DNA from: Geosiphon pyriformis
Lineage: Eukaryota > Glomeromycota > Glomeromycetes > Archaeosporales > Geosiphonaceae
NCBI GenBank assembly: GCA_016748015.1
Contig: JAAOMT010000074.1
Span: 109,533-173,532, forward strand
Direction of reading: 5' to 3'
DNA: 64,000 nucleotides
This document shows positions 35,901-47,585 of the stretch, piece by piece. The position numbers and the translations under genes were made by a program. How positions within the stretch are numbered: the first letter of the stretch is position 1; every line of letters starts with the position of its first letter. The notes under the pieces are model-generated. The model searched no databases. It had not been told where the DNA came from and was given only the letters and a program-made list of their open reading frames with translations.

Positions 35901-37596
35901 AATCATCGAAACCCAGGCTTCCTTCCAAGGTCCAGGCACCAACTCACAAACCAGGCAGAGATTCAAAAGCACCAAAAGCATATCCAAAACCACTCTGTTG
36001 TAATGCTTCCATAATTTATTAGAGATATTAGAAAGACCAGCTGCTTTTCCATCAGGCAAGCTCGAAATGACACTACACATCTCATCATAACTAATCAATT
36101 TTATGACACCAGAGAAAACACCATTAAAAACGTAATCCAAAGACTGAAATTGGCATTTCCAATCATCAGAGAAATTTGAAACCACCAATCGTCTCCTAGT
36201 CTATCCCTCCATAATCCTGTCTACTTTAGATTTAACCAGCTCAGATTTCAAAACCAACTCATCATCCACTACCAAATGATCTAACACTACCTTGTGAAAT
36301 GGATGCTCTAAAACACTTTTGATAGTACAACTTTTATCCAACTCAAAACTCTCTATCCTACTCTCAATGGCCTGTCTTATACAGCACACTTAGATTTCAG
36401 CATCTTGGAAGAGCAGTAAAACTTCCTTGCCTTAGCCAGCTCAGAGCAAATACCATTAAAACCAGACTCTGAAAGGAAAAGAGACTTCACCAATGAAGTG
36501 CCAACAGAGTCAAGTCTGTTTCATGTATCCAACAACAGAACAAAATCACTCCTAGAAGTCAAACAGAAAGCCTTTACCAGCTTAGAAACCAGCAACTCCA
36601 GCTTATGAAACCTAGAAGACACCTTATTGAAAACACTGTCAAAACCTTTGAACCACTTTTTCTTGAAAGTTTTACCTGCTGAAAGAATCATAATTTTGCG
36701 AATAATGTCCCATATTACATCCAAATCCGAAAGTTTCCCAGCCACAACAAATACATCTAAGAACATAGAAGCATTGGCAGCCATACCATCCCTGAACTCA
36801 GCCCACTTCAACTCATTTGCATCCTTGACATCAAACTTCCAGTGATCTTTATTGACTTGCTTATGTATCGAAGAAAGACTTGTGTCTAACAAATCATTCA
36901 GACCCATAGAAACAAAAACAGCCTTATGATTAGTGTCAAAAAAATCATCAACATTTAACATGCCACAATCCACAATTGCATTAATCAAGTTAGAAGAAAG
37001 AAACACATAATCAATTGTCTTAGCAACACCACAAGAATTGCACCAAGTTGGTAACTTAGCAAAAAAGCTCCCACCTAAAAAGTTGACCAAATCCAAATCA
37101 AAGCACTTCTTGAAACTGGTGCACTTGTGAGATCTGTCTTCATTGAAGTCACCACCAAGAATAACAAAGGAGAATTCATTTACAGCTTAGTATTGAGAGA
37201 ATTAATTTCATTAGTCTAAGAAAAATGAATTGTCAAAGAGGCACCAGTATACAGCCCCAAAATGGAAACAGAGAGTCTGTTCCTGAAAAGCAATTTTACC
37301 AACAGGAGCTAACTGGACACCTCTAGAACCTTGCACACATGTTTTGCCAGAGATGAGTTCATAATAATTGCAACACCAGATCCCATGTGACCAGAATTCA
37401 GACCTAAAGTAAAAACACGAACACCAGCAAACCTATCCACAATCCAGGGGTGGATTTTTCCCTTCAACTTTGTTTCAGTAACAACAGAAATTAGATTGTT
37501 CATATTATTATGCCAACATATGATGTCCATCTGTTTTGCACAACTGTTCATTCTTTTAACATTGCACGTAGCAATCTTCCAAGTAAACTCACTCAT
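32930..37596 (-). pseudogene. LINE ORF2 of copy M: endonuclease, reverse transcriptase, RNase H (broken)
   Basis: Starts MSEFTWKIATCNVKRMN at an ATG overlapping the ORF1 stop (TAATG). The endonuclease part has VVTETKLKG and a DTNHKAVFVS segment. The RT spans about 36190-34890: DGKAAGLSNISNKLWKHY, PIALIETAHKIFSKIL, motif A DMRKAYD, motif B HNGLN-stop-SEV (Gln to TAG) and motif C AFVDDT. RNase H lies at about 34290-34020 with YMDGS, MELQAIALA and FSDSQATLDA, i.e. the D-E-D residues. A C-terminal Cys/His motif CLYCGNIEVLNHIFSC follows. Stops fall at Trp and Gln codons (for example Trp to TGA after DMRKAYDLVG). About three frameshifts are present. Confidence 0.88.
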
Positions 37597-39504
37597 TAAG
37601 AAAGGGGTTGTGGAAGTGTACCAGCAGCCAGAGCCAAACTGTCAAAATGAGCAGACAAACTCAGCACTGAAGCAGCAAGGCCTTCTAACATATTTTCCAA
37701 CTTAACAACATGGGGGAACACAGAAGAGTTCTTCACAATATAAGTAGCAATAGCAGTTTCATTACAAGTGAACTCACCCAAATCTACTCCCATCACTATA
37801 TCCTCCTCTTGATTCTATGATGGGGGGGGAGTTACCAGCAGCTAACATCCAGGGCTAGACTGAGGAACTGCTGGCATGAGTGACTCCAATCTCTTAGCCA
37901 ACTCACCAATTTGTCTCACAAGGCTAATAAGACTGCTTTCAATGCTAACCAACTGTTTTTTCAAATCATTTACAACAGGAGAAAGAGGTTTACCATTATT
38001 AATGAAACCAGAAGAAGGAACCTGTCGACAAAAAGAAACACCAGAAGAAGCACCAATTACTGACACCCAAGTTCTTCCATCAAACAAAGCCAGGCGAGAG
38101 ACAAAAGCTGATTTTTTTTTTATAAATTACAGCCAGACAAACACGATCCTGATCAGAAACCACTCATCTCCTACGAACTCCAGAACTCCCACCCACAGAG
38201 CAGTTGGCAGTGATATGACCAAATTGTGTATACTGTGTGCAATATGCCAAGCAAAGACCAGTCCAGCACAAATTCACACTCTTAAAAACTGGAATTAAAC
38301 CAACAACAGCCAACTTGGACGCCTCATTCTCAAAACAAATCACAGCACACTGATTACGAACATATAAAAAAGGATTACGGCCAATAAAACAAGTCTTCCC
38401 ATCATATGATTCAAGTAAACCAGAGAGATCATAAGCTGTAGTGCCAACAGGTAAGGTATACAACAATGCCTGATGTTGATCCCTTAATACCCATGTTTGT
38501 TTATTCTCTATAGCCAAAGCCACATGCACAGAATCTTTCTCTACCAGAACAGACCACTTGGAAGCAATCTGGTTGGCAACTTCAGCTGACTTAAACTCTA
38601 CTAGGGCCTTTTGTCAAAGACCAATTAACTGCATCCTGACTGATTTGATTGCACCAAACTTGGAAAACACTGCCACAATTGCCAATTTGGGAAGATTTAC
38701 TGAAATCTCCTTGATGATCACCTCCTGATTTGTACGAATGTTTGCTTTTTTCAAATTATCATTAACCAAAATCTTCTCATTAATTGCCATCTTCCTAGCT
38801 TTATTTAAACTAAACTCTAATGTAAAAAATGATCTGATAATCTCTGGGAATTTTGAGGGAGCAGAAGTCTCACCAAAGCCATCCACTCAATAAAAAATTT
38901 TTTTAACTGAAATCAATTTGTCACTAACAGACTTCCCAGACACAGCTGATAAATCCACATCCAAAGTAAACAATTTTATAGGCTCGAAATGATGACTTCC
39001 CAGAGCACATGACTTGGGTGGCGACAATTGATTGGATCCACTAAACGTGCGAGAAGGGAGCTTTAGAGTACTATTGTCATCATTCATGTGTCCAAAAGAA
39101 GGCTGCTTTGGTGGACTGCCTAGTACGTATGTGCAAGTACAAGTCTTCTTCAGCATAGCGTCATCCATATTGTCATCCTTGCCCGATTCTACAAAGCTGG
39201 TCTCTTTGGCAACCATATTCACCATGTTTTCGACATCCAAGAGATTGCCCACACTGCTGACAACACTGCTTACATTGCTTTCCCAAGAAACCAGAGGCTT
39301 GTCACTGGCATCTCCAATATCTTCCAAGCTTAAAAGACCAGCAGACGAATTCAACACCACACCGACGACAGGTATTTTCGGCTTCTTATAGGATGCACCA
39401 CAAAAGTAGACAGTATTCACACACTTATTTTTGGTGGCCAAACAGGTCCCCAAACCCACCAAACCAGAATTTGGACCACCAGCAGAAGAGCCTATTGGTT
39501 CCAT
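37596..39504 (-). pseudogene. LINE ORF1 of copy M: nucleic-acid-binding protein (broken)
   Basis: Starts MEPIGSSAGG. An acidic Ser-rich first 200 residues lead to a domain with SLNKARKMAINEKILVND and LPVGTTAYDLSGLLESY, and a zinc-knuckle-like CTQYTQFGHITANC (about 38255-38205). In-frame TGA stops are at 38889-38887 (FY-stop-VDGF) and near 38611 (Trp in GLWQKAL), and a stop plus frame change lies near 38164-38090. The C-terminal part has ESSLISLVRQIGELAKRLES, a likely coiled coil. ORF1 proteins of such LINEs package the element RNA. Confidence 0.85.
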
Positions 39505-39593
39505 CGTAACAAACAGGGGTGTATTAAAAGAAATAACTTAAGATAAAAAGGGAAAAAGAAAAAGGAAAAGCTATACTGTTAATATAATCTTCA

Positions 39594-39623
39594 CTCTCGT
39601 TGTGGTCAGGGGATTGACGAGAG
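39594..39623 (-). other. Conserved 5' hairpin of LINE copy M
   Basis: On the element's strand CTCTCGT and ACGAGAG form a perfect 7-bp stem around a 16-base loop containing CAATCCCCTGACCAC. The same site in copy P (40682-40711) keeps pairing through G-U wobbles. Confidence 0.7.
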
Positions 39624-39629
39624 AAAGAT

Positions 39630-39857
39630 TTTTAAAAATATTTTTTTAACTCATAAAAATTTTCATATTAAAATAAGTTTTTTTTTAAATTAAATTTGGT
39701 TAAATTTTTTATTAATAAAAATATGTTTAAATAATAATAATAAGATTTAAAAGCTTTATAATTAAAACAAAAAAACAATTTATATTTAAAACAGTATTTT
39801 TAATATTAAAATTAATTAAATAATTATTTAATTTTTTTTTATATTAATAAAAATTTT
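39630..39857. repeat. AT-rich spacer between LINE copy M and fragment F
   Basis: Pure A/T-like sequence with no coding content; part of the AT-rich background. Confidence 0.55.
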
Positions 39858-40565
39858 AAATGACAAGAATTATCCAAGTGTTTTGTGCCTAATGTGTGGT
39901 GAGATTGAATTCTCTGATCATGTTTTTACGTGCTCAGCAGATGTGATTGTGCATTCTGAAGTTGTCTTCAGTCATATTAATTTATGGAAATCTCTGATGG
40001 GTGATCATTTCTCAGTGTCTTCTTCAGTGTTCCATACATTCACAAATGCATCTGATAATGGTATATATGCTATATTGTGCAAAGAGTTTGTCCTTATGGA
40101 TTGGGTTAAGAAAGCTGTTTCTATTTTTGGTGACAAAAAAAAAGCCATGTCAATTGTTGTTGAGTTTGTCCACTATTTGGCTGATGATCATTGTGGTAAA
40201 GCTTGGGTGCTAAGGTCTAAATTTTGAGCTAATATGGAAAAGTGTGGTTTGGTTTGCAACACAAGTGAGGTATTTGCTTCTCTCCATGGCTTGTCTGACT
40301 TGCTGTCTGTAGGTGTAATTCATATGCTTGGGGTTTTGGAGTCTTTTGCTGTTAGCTTTGGATCTAGAAAGCAGTACTCATTTTTTTCAGGCTTAGATAA
40401 TAGTAGGGAGGTTTTTGTAAATATGTAGTGCTGCCTTGATGGGCTTGAGTGGCTCATCACATATAAGAAGCGCATGAGCCATCTCTAGTTTGATTCATTT
40501 TGCTTTGTTTTTGTATACTAAATAGTAGTTAGGCTGCATTCATTAAATAATAAAAAAAAAATTTA
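39858..40565 (+). mobile_element. 5'-truncated LINE fragment F (C-terminus of ORF2 plus 3' UTR)
   Basis: Begins inside the Cys/His motif (CLMCGEIEFSDHVFTCSAD) and runs through CKEFVLMDWVKKAVSIFGDK and VEFVHYLADDHCGKAWVLRS to SVGVIHMLGVLESFAVSF, then a 3' UTR with GAGTGGCTCATCACATATAA and an ATTCATTAAATAATAAAA end. Only one stop (TGA at 40226-40228) interrupts it. Its 3' UTR differs from those of copies M and P, so it belongs to another subfamily. 5' truncation is typical of target-primed reverse transcription. Confidence 0.85.
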
Positions 40566-40677
40566 TTAAAATAAAGATATTTAAAAAAATATATTACCAA
40601 AAACTATAATATTAAAAAATAAAAATTACAATATTTTTTTTTTTTAATTGTTAAAAAATTCAAAACAATTATAAAAT
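40566..40677. repeat. AT-rich spacer between LINE fragment F and copy P
   Basis: About 110 bases of nearly pure A/T between the poly-A-like tail of fragment F and the 5' end of copy P. Confidence 0.5.
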
Positions 40678-40681
40678 CTTT

Positions 40682-40711
40682 CTCTTGTTAATCCCCTAGC
40701 CACTATGAGAG
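40682..40711 (+). other. Conserved 5' hairpin of LINE copy P
   Basis: CTCTTGT and ATGAGAG around TAATCCCCTAGCCACT. Two of the seven pairs are G-U wobbles, so the RNA stem is kept although the DNA has changed relative to copy M. Confidence 0.65.
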
Positions 40712-40801
40712 TGAAAAATTTTTGGAGGAAATTACTTTACTTTATTCCTTTTTTCTTTGTTCATTTAAGTCATTTCTTTTAATATACCCCCTTTTGTTAC
40801 A

Positions 40802-42745
40802 ATAGAACCAGTAGGCTCTTCTGCTGAAGTTTCTGGCTCAGTTTCAACTGGTTTGGAGACCCACCTGAATGTTAAGAAAAATCATTTGGATACCATTTAC
40901 TCCTGTAGTGCATCCTATAAAAAAACAAAAAAGCATGTGATTGGCATCATGGTTGATTCATTTGCAGGTCTTCTGAGCTTAAAAAAGGTTGGTGATGTTG
41001 GCATTAAACCTGTGGTGTTTTGGGGCAGCAAAGTTGGTAGCATAACCAGTAGTGTAAATGATTTATCAGATGTTGAAAACATGGCAAACACAGTAGCCAA
41101 AGAGACCAGTTATACAGAATCGGGTGAGGATGATGGTATGGACAAAACTACACCAAAATAAACACACACTTAGACATATGTACTTGGAAATTCATCAAAG
41201 CAACCTTCTTTCAATTGTATAAGTAATGATAATAGTGAGCTAGTACTTCCTCTTCAGATAGTTTTGGGATCCAATGGGCTGCCACTGAGAGGATCACATA
41301 CCATGGAAATGTGGAGCTTCAATTTGTCGAAGTCTTTCACACTTGATATTGAACTTTCAGCTGTGCTTGATAAGAATGTTGGTGATAAGTTGATCTGTGT
41401 AAAAAAAAATTTCTATTGAGTAGATGGTTTTGGAGGAGCTTCTACTTCCTTAAAATTCTCAAAGATTATCAAATCCTTATTTACTTCTGAATCTAGCATG
41501 AATAGGGCAAGAAAATTGGCAATTTATGAGAAAATTGTGGTAAATAATGATCTCAAAAAGGTTAGCAGCCATTCAGATAAGGAAATTATTGTCAAGGAGA
41601 TTCTGGTCGATCTTCCCAAATCAGCTGTAGAATCTGTTTTTTCTAAGTTTGAGAAGATTATTTCAATTAAAATACAATTGATTGGTCTGTGGCAAAAAGC
41701 ATTAGTGGAGTTTGAATCATCTGAAGTAGCTGATTTGGTTGCAGCTAAATGATCTGTTTTCATGAGAAAAGATTCTGTTCATGTAGCAAAAGCTGTTGAT
41801 AATAAACTATCATGGGTTTCCAGGAATCTATATCAAGCATTGCTTTATACTCTTCCAGTTGGTACAATGGCTCATAATCTCTCTGATTTGTTGGATTCAT
41901 ATGGTGAGAAAACTTGTTTCATTGGCCATAATCCTAGTTTATATGTGTGTAATAGATGTATAATTGTGTGTTTTGTCGATGAGGCATCCAAATTGGCTGC
42001 TATTGGTTCTATTCTAGTGTTTAAGGGTGTAAATTTGTGCTGGGCTGGTCTTTTTTTGGCCTGTTGCACTTAATACAAACAGTTTGGTCATATATCTACA
42101 AGATGTTTATTGGGTAAGAATTCTGGTGTTCATGGCAGATGAGTGGTAACTCTTCAGGATCAGGTTCGTTTGGCAAACATATATAAGAAGAAGCAAATGT
42201 TTATTGCTCATCCAGTTTTGTTCAGTAGGAAAACTTGAGCCCAGATGGCTAGTGTTTCTTCTTCTCATGTGGTTTTGTCGGGTTTTTTTGGTGCTGGTCT
42301 GTCTTCAGGTGCTAAACCTGTCCTATTAGTGTCTAATTCTCTTGATAATTCCTGTTTGATTGATCATTTGGCTTCTTTGAAATGCTTTTTGGAGCTTTTA
42401 GTGGATCAGGTTTCAGATATTTTGAAAAAATTAAGTTTTGTGGAATTGGTGCCTTTGATGTCCAGTCCTCATGTGTCTCCTCTGGTTATTATTGCATCTG
42501 TTGCAGCTAATGTAAACTCGGATATGGTTCTAGATATTACACTGGAGTCTCCTCCTCCCCCTTTTTTAGTTGTTGTAGATTCAGTTGCTAATCTTAGTTC
42601 AAGTAATTCTAGAGTTTTGACCACCAAGATGGGTGGATTGGAATCTAAGATGATGGCTTTAGAGGTGTCAGTTAAATCTGTTTTGGATAGATTGGATCAT
42701 TTGTGCTCTGGTTTGGAATTATCAACTCCTCTTACTCCTCAATGA
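40802..42745 (+). pseudogene. LINE ORF1 of copy P (broken by stops only)
   Basis: The expected start Met is ATA (40802-40804), followed in frame by EPVGSSAEVSGS. One reading frame runs the whole 1.9 kb with stops at 41159, 41171, 41417, 41750, 42071, 42140 and 42236 and no frameshift. Recognisable parts are SMNRARKLAIYEKIVVNNDL, LPKSAVESVFSKF, LPVGTMAHNLSDLLDSYGEK, a damaged zinc knuckle KQFGHISTRC, and a C-terminal helical region MGGLESKMMALEVSVKSVLD. The stop at 41417-41419 occupies the same codon as the first ORF1 stop of copy M. Confidence 0.87.
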
Positions 42746-45700
42746 GTGACTTAGTGTGAAAACTTGCAATTTGTAACATTCACAGTATTAATGTTTTTGC
42801 CAAGCAGGAAGATATTATCCGCTAGCATAGAGATTCTGGAAATTTGGTTTCAATAATTACTGAGACAAAGCTAAGGTCTAATAGTAGGCTTTGGATTAGG
42901 GATAAGTTTGATAGAATTAGAGTTTTTTCATCTGGATTGGACAAGAGGTTTCTTAGTGCTGGAATTGCAATCATTATTAACACTTCTCTAGCTTATTATG
43001 TTTGTAAGATTTCTGAAGTGCTTAGAAATGGAATGAGTTCAATGAGTAATCTTTGGTTGGCTCCTTTCAATCAGATTGTTGTTCAGAAATAAATGTTCTG
43101 TGTCTATTTTGGGGCTATATGTTGGCACTTCATTGGTAATTTGGTTCTTTCAGGCTAATAAAGTCAACTCTCTCATTGCAAAGACAGTGAATAAGCTTTC
43201 CTTCATTGTATTGGGTGGTGATTTCAATGAAGACAGTGCCTGAAAGTGTGCTAGCTTCAAGAAGTGCTTTGAATTGGGTTTAGTTGATTCTCTAAGAGGA
43301 AATTCATTTGTTAAGATGCTTACATAAACCAATTCTTATGGTGTTGCTAAAGCTTTCGATTATATTCTTGCTTTTTTAAGTTTGGTCAATGCTGTAATAA
43401 ATGATAGTGTGGCCAGTGTTGAGGAATATTTTAATACCAATCACAAAGCTGTTTCTACTTCTGTGAGTTTGAGTGGTTTGCTCGATATCCAGTTGAGTTC
43501 AATGTGCAAACAGGCAAATAAAAATCATTGGAAGTTTGATATTAGAAGTGTGGATAAAACAAAATAGTATAAGTTTAAGGATGCAACTGCAGCCAATGTT
43601 GCCATGTTCTTAGATGAGTTTGGGCTGGCCAGAAGATTGTCTGATCTGGATGTTATATGGAACATTGTTCCCAAAGTGATAATTTTTTTGGCTAATAGAA
43701 TGTTCAAAAAGAAATGGTTTAAGGATTATGATGAGATGTTTACCAAAGAGTCTTTCAAGTTGCATAACTTGGAGATTTTGGTTTCAAAAATTGTTAAGGC
43801 TTCTTGCAAGGTGAACTCAGGCCAGTTTGAGTCTTTTTTAAAATGCTGGGTTTCTCTGAATAGTGTCAAAGCTTCTGTTGTTCAGAATCTTGTGAGCTCT
43901 GGAGCAAGTTTGAATCATGTCTGTTCTGCTTTCTGTGGTGTGAGAAGGTCTTATCATGCCTCTAAACTAAGTCTCTGCAAGCTGAGGAGTCGGGCATAAG
44001 ATCAACTATTAAAAGAAAAATGGAGAATTTTATGGTCAACAAAGGCCACATAATTCGTAGTGTTTTGGAATATTCATTCCACAAAGTTGTGTTGGATCAT
44101 TTGGTTTCTGATGGCAGTTTGATTTTGGACCCAGTAGAAGTTAAGAGTAAAGTGGATAGTATAATAGAGAGCTGGACAAGAAAGAAAGTCATGCTAATAA
44201 GTGTTTCCAATTTGTGGCAATGTCAATATCTGCTGTTAGATTATGTCAATGATAATGCTTTTTCTGGTGTGATAAATGTTATCAGTTTGGATGAATTGAC
44301 GCATGTGATTAAAGATTTACTGGATAGTAAAACTGCTGGTTTGTCTGGCATTTCAAATAAACTTTGGAAATATTGCGATGGTTCTGTGCTGGACTTGCTT
44401 CTGGATCTTTTGAACATTTGTTTGGTATGTGAGTCAGTTTCTTGTTATTGGAAAGAAGCTTGGGTGTCAATAATTCCTAAGCTCTATGAGTGGAAGGGTG
44501 TCTTAACAAATATTAGACTGATTGCTTTAATTGAGACTGCTCGTAAAATTCTTTTTAAGTTGCTGTTTGACAGGATTTCATCAACATGTAGTTTATTCAA
44601 CATTCTGTGTGGGAACAATTTTTCTGTGCTCAAAAGTACTACTACTCAGTCTCCTATTTTTGCCATTGATTTAGTTGTTGAAAATGCTTTGAAGAAAGAT
44701 TGTGAACTTTGGCTTGTGTTTTAAGATATGTGTAAAGCCTATAACTCTGTGGATTGGCATTACTTGTATAATAGTTTGGTTCAGATCAAAATGTGTAGGT
44801 GTTTTATTAGATTTTTTGGTTCTGTTCACAATGACCGTGTTAATTGAGTTATGACTGATTTTGGTCTAACTTATGAATATTGAGTACATGATAGTCTTGA
44901 CTAGGGTAAGGTTTTCTCTTCTTTGTTGTGGAGGATTTTTTATGACTCTCTTTTGTGTAAGATCAAGAGACAGAAGAGTTTGTGTGGATATCATATCAAT
45001 ACTAAATTTGTAGCTAGAACAGGTAGGATAGAAAACCAAAGCAGTTTAATTTCATTTCTGGCTGCTGGTGCATTTGTAGATAATACTATTTGGATGAGTA
45101 GCAGTCAAGCTGCCACTTAGTATATTTTGGACACTGCAAGTGAATTTTTTAGGGTGAATGACATTTCTATCAATAACAAAAAAACTGTGGCCATTCCTAT
45201 CAATCAAAGAGTTAGTGATGCATCATTGTTAATTAGTGGTCTACTGATTTTAGTTGCTTGCAAAAAGAAGTCTTATTGGTATCTTGGCATTTATTTATCA
45301 TCTAAAGATTTATCCAAACCCAGTTTAGCTAAGACATATGTAAACATCAGATTTTTTGTTAATTTGGTTCTAAAGAAGGCTATTTTGGACAAGCAGTTTT
45401 TTTATCTGGTATCAGCTATATTGCAAACCATTGTCAATTATAGGATTCAGTTCAGCTTCATTTCTAAGAATATGTGTACAAGGTGGGATACATTAATTAG
45501 AAGGGAGTTAAGACTTAAAGCTAAACTTCCAAAAAACTTTTCCAATGAGACTCTTCACTATTTGTCTTTGTATAGTTTGAAATCTTTTGAGCAGTTGCAG
45601 ATTAAGTACAAGGTAGCTTCTATGTTGTGTTTTTTAAATGCTGGTGGTATTTTTGGTCATTTGTTCAATCATAAGTCTCTGAATCTTTAAGTTCTGGGTT

Positions 45701-47451
45701 GATCACTTATTCACCCTTTATGTTGTCTGATTAAGTTGTGTGTCAGTCCAGTCAATAATTTTTTGGCAGGTGTTGTCAAGATTTTTTTGGACTGTGACAT
45801 GTCTCTTAACAATCTTTCTGTTTCTGCATTCTGCTTTTCTAGTGGAACACTAATATCTACAGTTTTGGAAGCTTCTTTGTTTCATGATGTTTCTTTTTCT
45901 TTTAAGAGGTTTGGAGTTACTTTTGCTGAGCAGTTGTATACCAAAAATGGTTTGGTTTTCGATTGGAATAGCTTTTAATATTGGAAGAAACTTAATCCAA
46001 GAGGCTCTGTCCCTTATTGGTTCACTTTGGTTCGTGATTTTTTGGTTTGATCTTTTATTTCTGATAATTTGCATGTTGAAGATTTGCAGACTATGAATGT
46101 TTACAGCTCGGGTGTAGTCTCCAGATTGGGCCAGTGCTTCTCTTCTGCAAATATGAGAGTTGTTAGTGTTTACACTGATGGGTTGTTAAAAGATTTAGGT
46201 TTATGTGAGATGAAGTGTAATGCTGCTGCTTACTTCTCTGATCTGGGTTTAGATATTGGTGCTAAGATTAGTGAAATGATGTCTTTGACTATGGCAGAAC
46301 TGCAGGCAATTGCTTTGGCTTTGAAGTGTGTTCCCCTTAACAGTTTAGTAGTGGTTTATTCAGACAGTCAGGCCATCTTGGATGCATATGTGGCTGAATC
46401 TGCTCTGGTGTCTCCAGACTTCTGCAATCACTACTAAATAGAATAGTGTGGCATTGTTAATTTAATTAAGGGAAAGCGGCTTGATGTTTCTTAGTACAAG
46501 GTTAAAGGACATTCAGGTGTTGTGGATAATAAGCATACTGATGAGTTGGCCAATCTGGTTGCAAGTTCTTTTTTGGCACTTTCTGTGTTAGTTAAGAAAA
46601 AATTTGTTAGAGCTGGTAAGATAGTGATGTCTGGAAACATTTATTATTTTGCTTGTGAGATTTTTAGGTCCATTAATCGTGCTTATTGAAAGATTGGTCT
46701 TGGTTTTAATGTTATTAATAATGGTTTACTTGGTAATGTGGATTGGTCCTGTGCTGCCTCGGTGTAGTACCCTGACTCTCATATAGTGACTGGCTTTACC
46801 AGTAAATCTATGGCTAATTTGCACTCTTATTTTTTGAAGGCTCTCCACCGCTATTTACTGGTTGCTGTACAGAAGCATTTGTATAGTAAGATTTACCTAA
46901 GTGTTTCATGTCTGCACTGTGGTGAAATGAAAAGTTTCAACCACTCTTTTGTTTGTGCATTTGACTCTGGAGCTCGTAAGAACATTCTTGAGTCTTATCT
47001 GGCCAAGTGGTATTATGTGTCTGCATTGGGCTTGCCATCATTTCATATCTTATAGATGCTTTCTTTGTGTGTCTCCAATGATATGTTGTATACCACCATG
47101 AGCAAAGGCTTTGTGTTCAAAGATTGGGTTTGGGAAGCTACATACATTCTGAGTAATACCAAGGTCATAAGAAAATTTATTGTTGGTTTTGTTTAAAAAT
47201 TGGGTGCTGCTCACCACATAGATATTTGGTTGGTTAGAGCTAAATATAGAGTATTGATAGAAAAAAGCAATTTAATTCCACTTAATGGTTCTGTGTATTT
47301 TGTGACTCATGGTTTGTCTTGTTTGTTTTTAGCTGGGGTGGTTAGATTGCTTGGGATTGCTGAGGCACTTGGTATTTGCTTTGGTTTTCATAAACATTGC
47401 TGTTTTTTTTCTGGTATAGATAGTGTGGTTTTTGTTCTGATAAACTTGTAG
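42742..47451 (+). pseudogene. LINE ORF2 of copy P: endonuclease, reverse transcriptase, RNase H (broken)
   Basis: ATG 42742-42744 overlaps the ORF1 stop as ATGA. The endonuclease carries SIITETKLRSNSR and GGDFNED (about 43208-43228), the APE-type catalytic block. RT parts are TAGLSGISNKLWKYC, LIALIETARKILFKLLF, DMCKAYNSVDW (motif A region), VHDSLD-stop-GKVFSS (motif B with Gln to TAG) and AFVDNT at 45073-45090, where the second catalytic Asp of FVDDT is Asn. RNase H keeps YTDGLL, MAELQAIALA and SDSQAILDAY. The Cys/His motif is CLHCGEMKSFNHSFVC. There are two frame changes (about 43090-43150 and 44000) and more than a dozen stops. Confidence 0.87.
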
Positions 47452-47585
47452 TATTGCTCTGACTGGTCCGAATGGTTGGTCACATGTAGAAAGTGCATAA
47501 TTAGTGCCTAGTTTAGATCACTTAGTTTAATGTATTGTATTAGGTGGTTTTTGGGCCTTATTCATTAAATGTTAATAAAAAAAAA

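Larger units (their letters stand above)
32819..39625 (-). mobile_element. LINE (non-LTR retrotransposon), near full-length, copy M
   Basis: About 6.8 kb, read right to left. It has a 5' end with a hairpin at 39594-39623, ORF1, ORF2 with APE-type endonuclease, reverse transcriptase and RNase H, then a 3' UTR ending ATTAATATAAAAAA-like near 32819. Both ORFs have in-frame stops and ORF2 about three frame changes, so the copy is inactive. The 5' and 3' ends align with copy P (40.7-47.6 kb, opposite strand). Protein sequence resembles LINE ORFs I recall from Rhizophagus. Confidence 0.9.
40678..47585 (+). mobile_element. LINE (non-LTR retrotransposon), near full-length, copy P
   Basis: About 6.9 kb on the plus strand, opposite in orientation to copy M, so the two 5' ends face each other about 1 kb apart. 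5' hairpin at 40682-40711, ORF1 40802-42745, ORF2 42742-47451, 3' UTR ending ATTCATTAAATGTTAATAAA followed by A's. More decayed than copy M: seven in-frame stops in ORF1 and many in ORF2, mostly at codons expected to be Trp, Gln or Arg. Confidence 0.9.

Noticed and set aside
33113-38298. Plus-strand frames across LINE copy M
   Set aside because: Antisense shadows of the minus-strand LINE ORFs.
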